From positions 1 through 43,698 of the forward strand of contig LUCW03001681.1 of assembly GCA_001586965.3 (NCBI GenBank): DNA of 43,698 nt, in the 5' to 3' direction. A model generated the notes under the pieces. The model worked only from the letters and a program-made list of their open reading frames with translations. It was not told the origin of the DNA and did no database searches. Positions 42,805 through 43,698 of this stretch are shown here, piece by piece. Position numbers and translations under genes: made by a program. Within the stretch, counting starts at the first letter, position 1, and each line of letters begins with the position of its first letter. This DNA comes from Sphaeroforma sirkka. Its lineage: Eukaryota > Opisthokonta > Ichthyosporea > Ichthyophonida.

Positions 42805-43698
42805 TTATGTTGACAATGAAGTTATCTGTAGTTGTTCTGGGTTGCTTGACTTGTGCGTCACAGTTGGCTGGGCTTGTTAGCTAAGCATATCTTCCTTTGT
42901 CGATGTTGTCCTTGCGTCTGTTTAAAAATCGCCATTTTCGATTTGGAGGAACGTACTACTGCTCGTAGTGTCAGGCGGTGCGATAGCGGTTGTACATTTG
43001 TTGTCTTCCCGGACAAAGAATTCATCTTCGAATATATAGACGTCTCGGCTTTGTATTATACGCTTGGTCAGTGGATTATATACGATACGAGTCCAGTGTT
43101 GTGTCCAAGGGTTGCGTAAGAAGAATGCCATCTAGTGCTTTGTCGTTGAGTTTGCCGTCTGGATCACGGTTCTTGTATGCGATGTGACAACCCGAATGTT
43201 TTGAACATATTCATCGGAAATGCGTATCCTGTAAACCTCTCGTATGGGGATGAGCTCTTCTCTCGTTGGTGTGTATAGCATTGTATATGTTGGTAGTTTG
43301 AATCAGTGATTCAGCCCACATAGTAGCCAGTAGACGCATACTTCAGTTGTGCAAGCATTCTAGAAACCAGTGTACCATGGAGTCTCTCACCTTGCCATGG
43401 TATTGTGGCGTGTACGTAGGTATGTACCTCGAGCAGTATGCCAAATACGCAAGCATGCGCCTCGTTATGTTTGTTGTAAACCGCGAGCCCTCGATCCATT
43501 TATTTGCACTGAACTCGGCGATGACTTAAGATGTGCCGTTCATCGAAGGTGTGTAACATAGCCTTCAAAATTGTTGTCGCTTTTCAAATCGCGGATCGGA
43601 TGCTCTTTGGACATACCAGAAAAATCGTCTATGATTGATACAGAGAGTGGGTGCTGGATCCTATTGACGTTACGAACGGTCCTATTATGTCCACGAAG
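42805..43698 (-). mobile_element. Ty1/copia retrotransposon fossil, 5' continuation (integrase)
   Basis: This is the same copia element on the far side of the gypsy insertion. Minus-strand frames show integrase core features (FVDIIGPF, IDDFSG) near the window edge and the integrase C-terminal phrase IIQSRDVYIFEDEF at about 43,000. It is broken in several places and runs out of the window to the right. Confidence 0.8.

Overview
This is a window of eukaryotic nuclear DNA. It has spliced genes with standard GT-AG introns, very long TA/TG microsatellites, and two nested LTR retrotransposons. The species cannot be fixed from the sequence. Many small exons, repeat-swollen introns, and both Ty1/copia and Ty3/gypsy elements suggest a unicellular eukaryote with a fairly large, repeat-rich genome. 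A protist related to animals is possible but is only a guess.

Left half (1-21,978, minus strand): the 5' half of one large gene, identified as REV3, the catalytic subunit of the translesion DNA polymerase zeta. Exons 1-5 and 7-8 align with the conserved REV3 N-terminal domain, and the reading phase agrees through a 16-exon model of about 1,331 codons. Exons 9-16 encode the long disordered middle of the protein. The polymerase core must lie to the left of the window. The introns hold about a dozen TA/TG microsatellite clusters and several tandem arrays. Some of these arrays are plainly degenerate copies of nearby exon ends and splice sites.

Centre (21,979-22,539): a roughly 560-bp head-to-head spacer between REV3 and the next gene. 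It contains two near-perfect palindromes, a telomere-like CCCTAAA pair and a 19-bp tandem repeat, and is probably a bidirectional promoter.

Plus-strand gene (22,540-27,458): seven exons with consistent phases, about 717 residues. The protein has a long disordered N-terminal part with an RRVSFAD protein-phosphatase-1 docking motif and ends in a PTB/PH-like globular domain. I cannot name it. A decayed copy of its third exon sits in the intron just upstream of that exon.

27,459-31,300 is mostly without recognisable genes: two short coding-looking frames, a 14-bp minisatellite and a retropepsin-like scrap. From 31,300 to the right edge lies a retrotransposon graveyard. A degraded Ty1/copia element (minus strand) is split by a younger Ty3/gypsy element (34,645-42,804, minus strand). 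The younger element has about 98% identical LTRs, a TTAT target duplication, a Dam-methylase-like domain between RNase H and integrase, a 504-bp tandem duplication at its 3' end, and a tRNA-like pol III unit inside its gag region. Both elements are broken.
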